Below, piece by piece: positions 63,812-64,000 of a stretch of 64,000 nucleotides of DNA (position 1 is the first letter of the stretch; every line of letters begins with the position of its first letter). A program made the translations under genes and the position numbers. A model generated the notes under the pieces. That model worked only from the letters and a program-made list of their open reading frames with translations. It did no database searches and was not told the origin of the DNA. The DNA is from Streptomyces atratus (GTDB lineage: Bacteria; Actinomycetota; Actinomycetes; Streptomycetales; Streptomycetaceae). The stretch covers positions 186,001 to 250,000 of the forward strand of contig NZ_BMRN01000008.1 in assembly GCF_014648655.1 (NCBI RefSeq), given 5' to 3'.

Positions 63812-64000
63812 CCGAGCGCCAGGACCACCAGGGCCGCCGTCGCCGCCGTCTCCGCCAGTGCGCCGAAGACATCGCCGGTCACCCCGCCGAAGCGTCGTAC
63901 ACAGTGCCGCAGCAGGAGTTGGGCGACGCCGAGGGCGGCCAGCGCGGCGAGCGCATGGTGCAGCGCCCCGTACCCGCCGAGGAGCGCACCCGCACCCGCA
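63808..64000 (-). CDS. cobS: Adenosylcobinamide-GDP ribazoletransferase, C-terminal part
   Basis: Only the last 63 codons are in the window. The conserved FGGVTGDVFGALAE motif and a final hydrophobic helix (AALVVLALG) identify CobS, the membrane enzyme that joins ribazole to adenosylcobinamide-GDP in vitamin B12 synthesis. The gene continues beyond the right edge and converges on the GH114-like gene, with the stop codons overlapping by 2 bases. Confidence 0.85.
   Translation of the reverse strand, partial: AGAGALLGGYGALHHALAALAALGVAQLLLRHCVRRFGGVTGDVFGALAETAATAALVVLALG

Noticed and set aside
1..64000. CRISPR arrays, tRNA/rRNA genes, intact insertion sequences, prophage or integration sites
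   Set aside because: No regularly spaced repeats, cloverleaf-like sequences, transposase or integrase frames were recognised when reading both strands. A dedicated search (tRNAscan-SE, CRISPR finder, ISfinder) would be the decisive test.

Overview
The window is high-GC actinobacterial chromosome, almost certainly Streptomyces. Third codon positions are strongly G/C. GTG and TTG starts are common, ribosome sites are GGAG-like, and several families are Streptomyces hallmarks (two glutamine synthetases GlnA and GlnII, a homodimeric AceE, DUF4191, an NsdA-like regulator, Tat and Sec exported glycosidases). From memory, the core order (starch enzymes, glnII, glnA, lipA, lipB, aceE, E2, lpd, pepA, cobS) resembles the stretch of the Streptomyces coelicolor chromosome carrying the same genes. 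I could not run an alignment to confirm this.

Layout. 1-8.4 kb is a starch-utilisation block: the end of a LacI-type repressor, a secreted alpha-amylase with a starch-binding domain, and a very large secreted protein that fuses an alpha-amylase to a pullulanase. 8.5-19.8 kb holds regulators and small enzymes: an NB-ARC/TPR ATPase, a CHMI-type tautomerase, a TetR-reductase-hydrolase operon, a large anchored protein, a truncated Tat-signal ORF, a divergent AhpD-like/MarR pair, a fucosidase fragment and a two-component system. An MMPL exporter and a winged-helix regulator follow.

23.4-36.9 kb is bracketed by glnII and glnA. Both have the same tandem GlnR-box array, so they are probably one nitrogen regulon. 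Between them lie an uncharacterised vWA-domain gene pair, a Gfo/Idh/MocA oxidoreductase, a MarR-hydrolase divergon with a 33-bp operator-like palindrome, small exported proteins, and a lower-GC pocket (about 32.9-35 kb). That pocket holds an XRE regulator and a secreted Gln/Gly-repeat protein.

37-41 kb contains RDD and DUF4191 membrane proteins and the lipA/lipB lipoylation genes. Lipoylation serves the 2-oxo-acid dehydrogenase block at 53.9-60.8 kb (aceE, GntR regulator, lipoylated E2, lpd). 42.9-47.5 kb is a secreted glycan-degrading operon (GH20 hexosaminidase then GH29 fucosidase) behind a near-consensus DasR element. The right end has pepA, a GH114-like lipoprotein and the end of cobS. 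No rRNA, tRNA, CRISPR array, intact insertion sequence or prophage was seen.

The strongest unusual signals are these: a 100-bp-arm imperfect inverted repeat before the amylase-pullulanase gene; matching GlnR arrays at both glutamine synthetases; the DasR element; the 33-bp palindrome; two mutually exclusive hairpins at 33.9 kb; a 49-bp tandem duplication over a stop codon; and several gene remnants.
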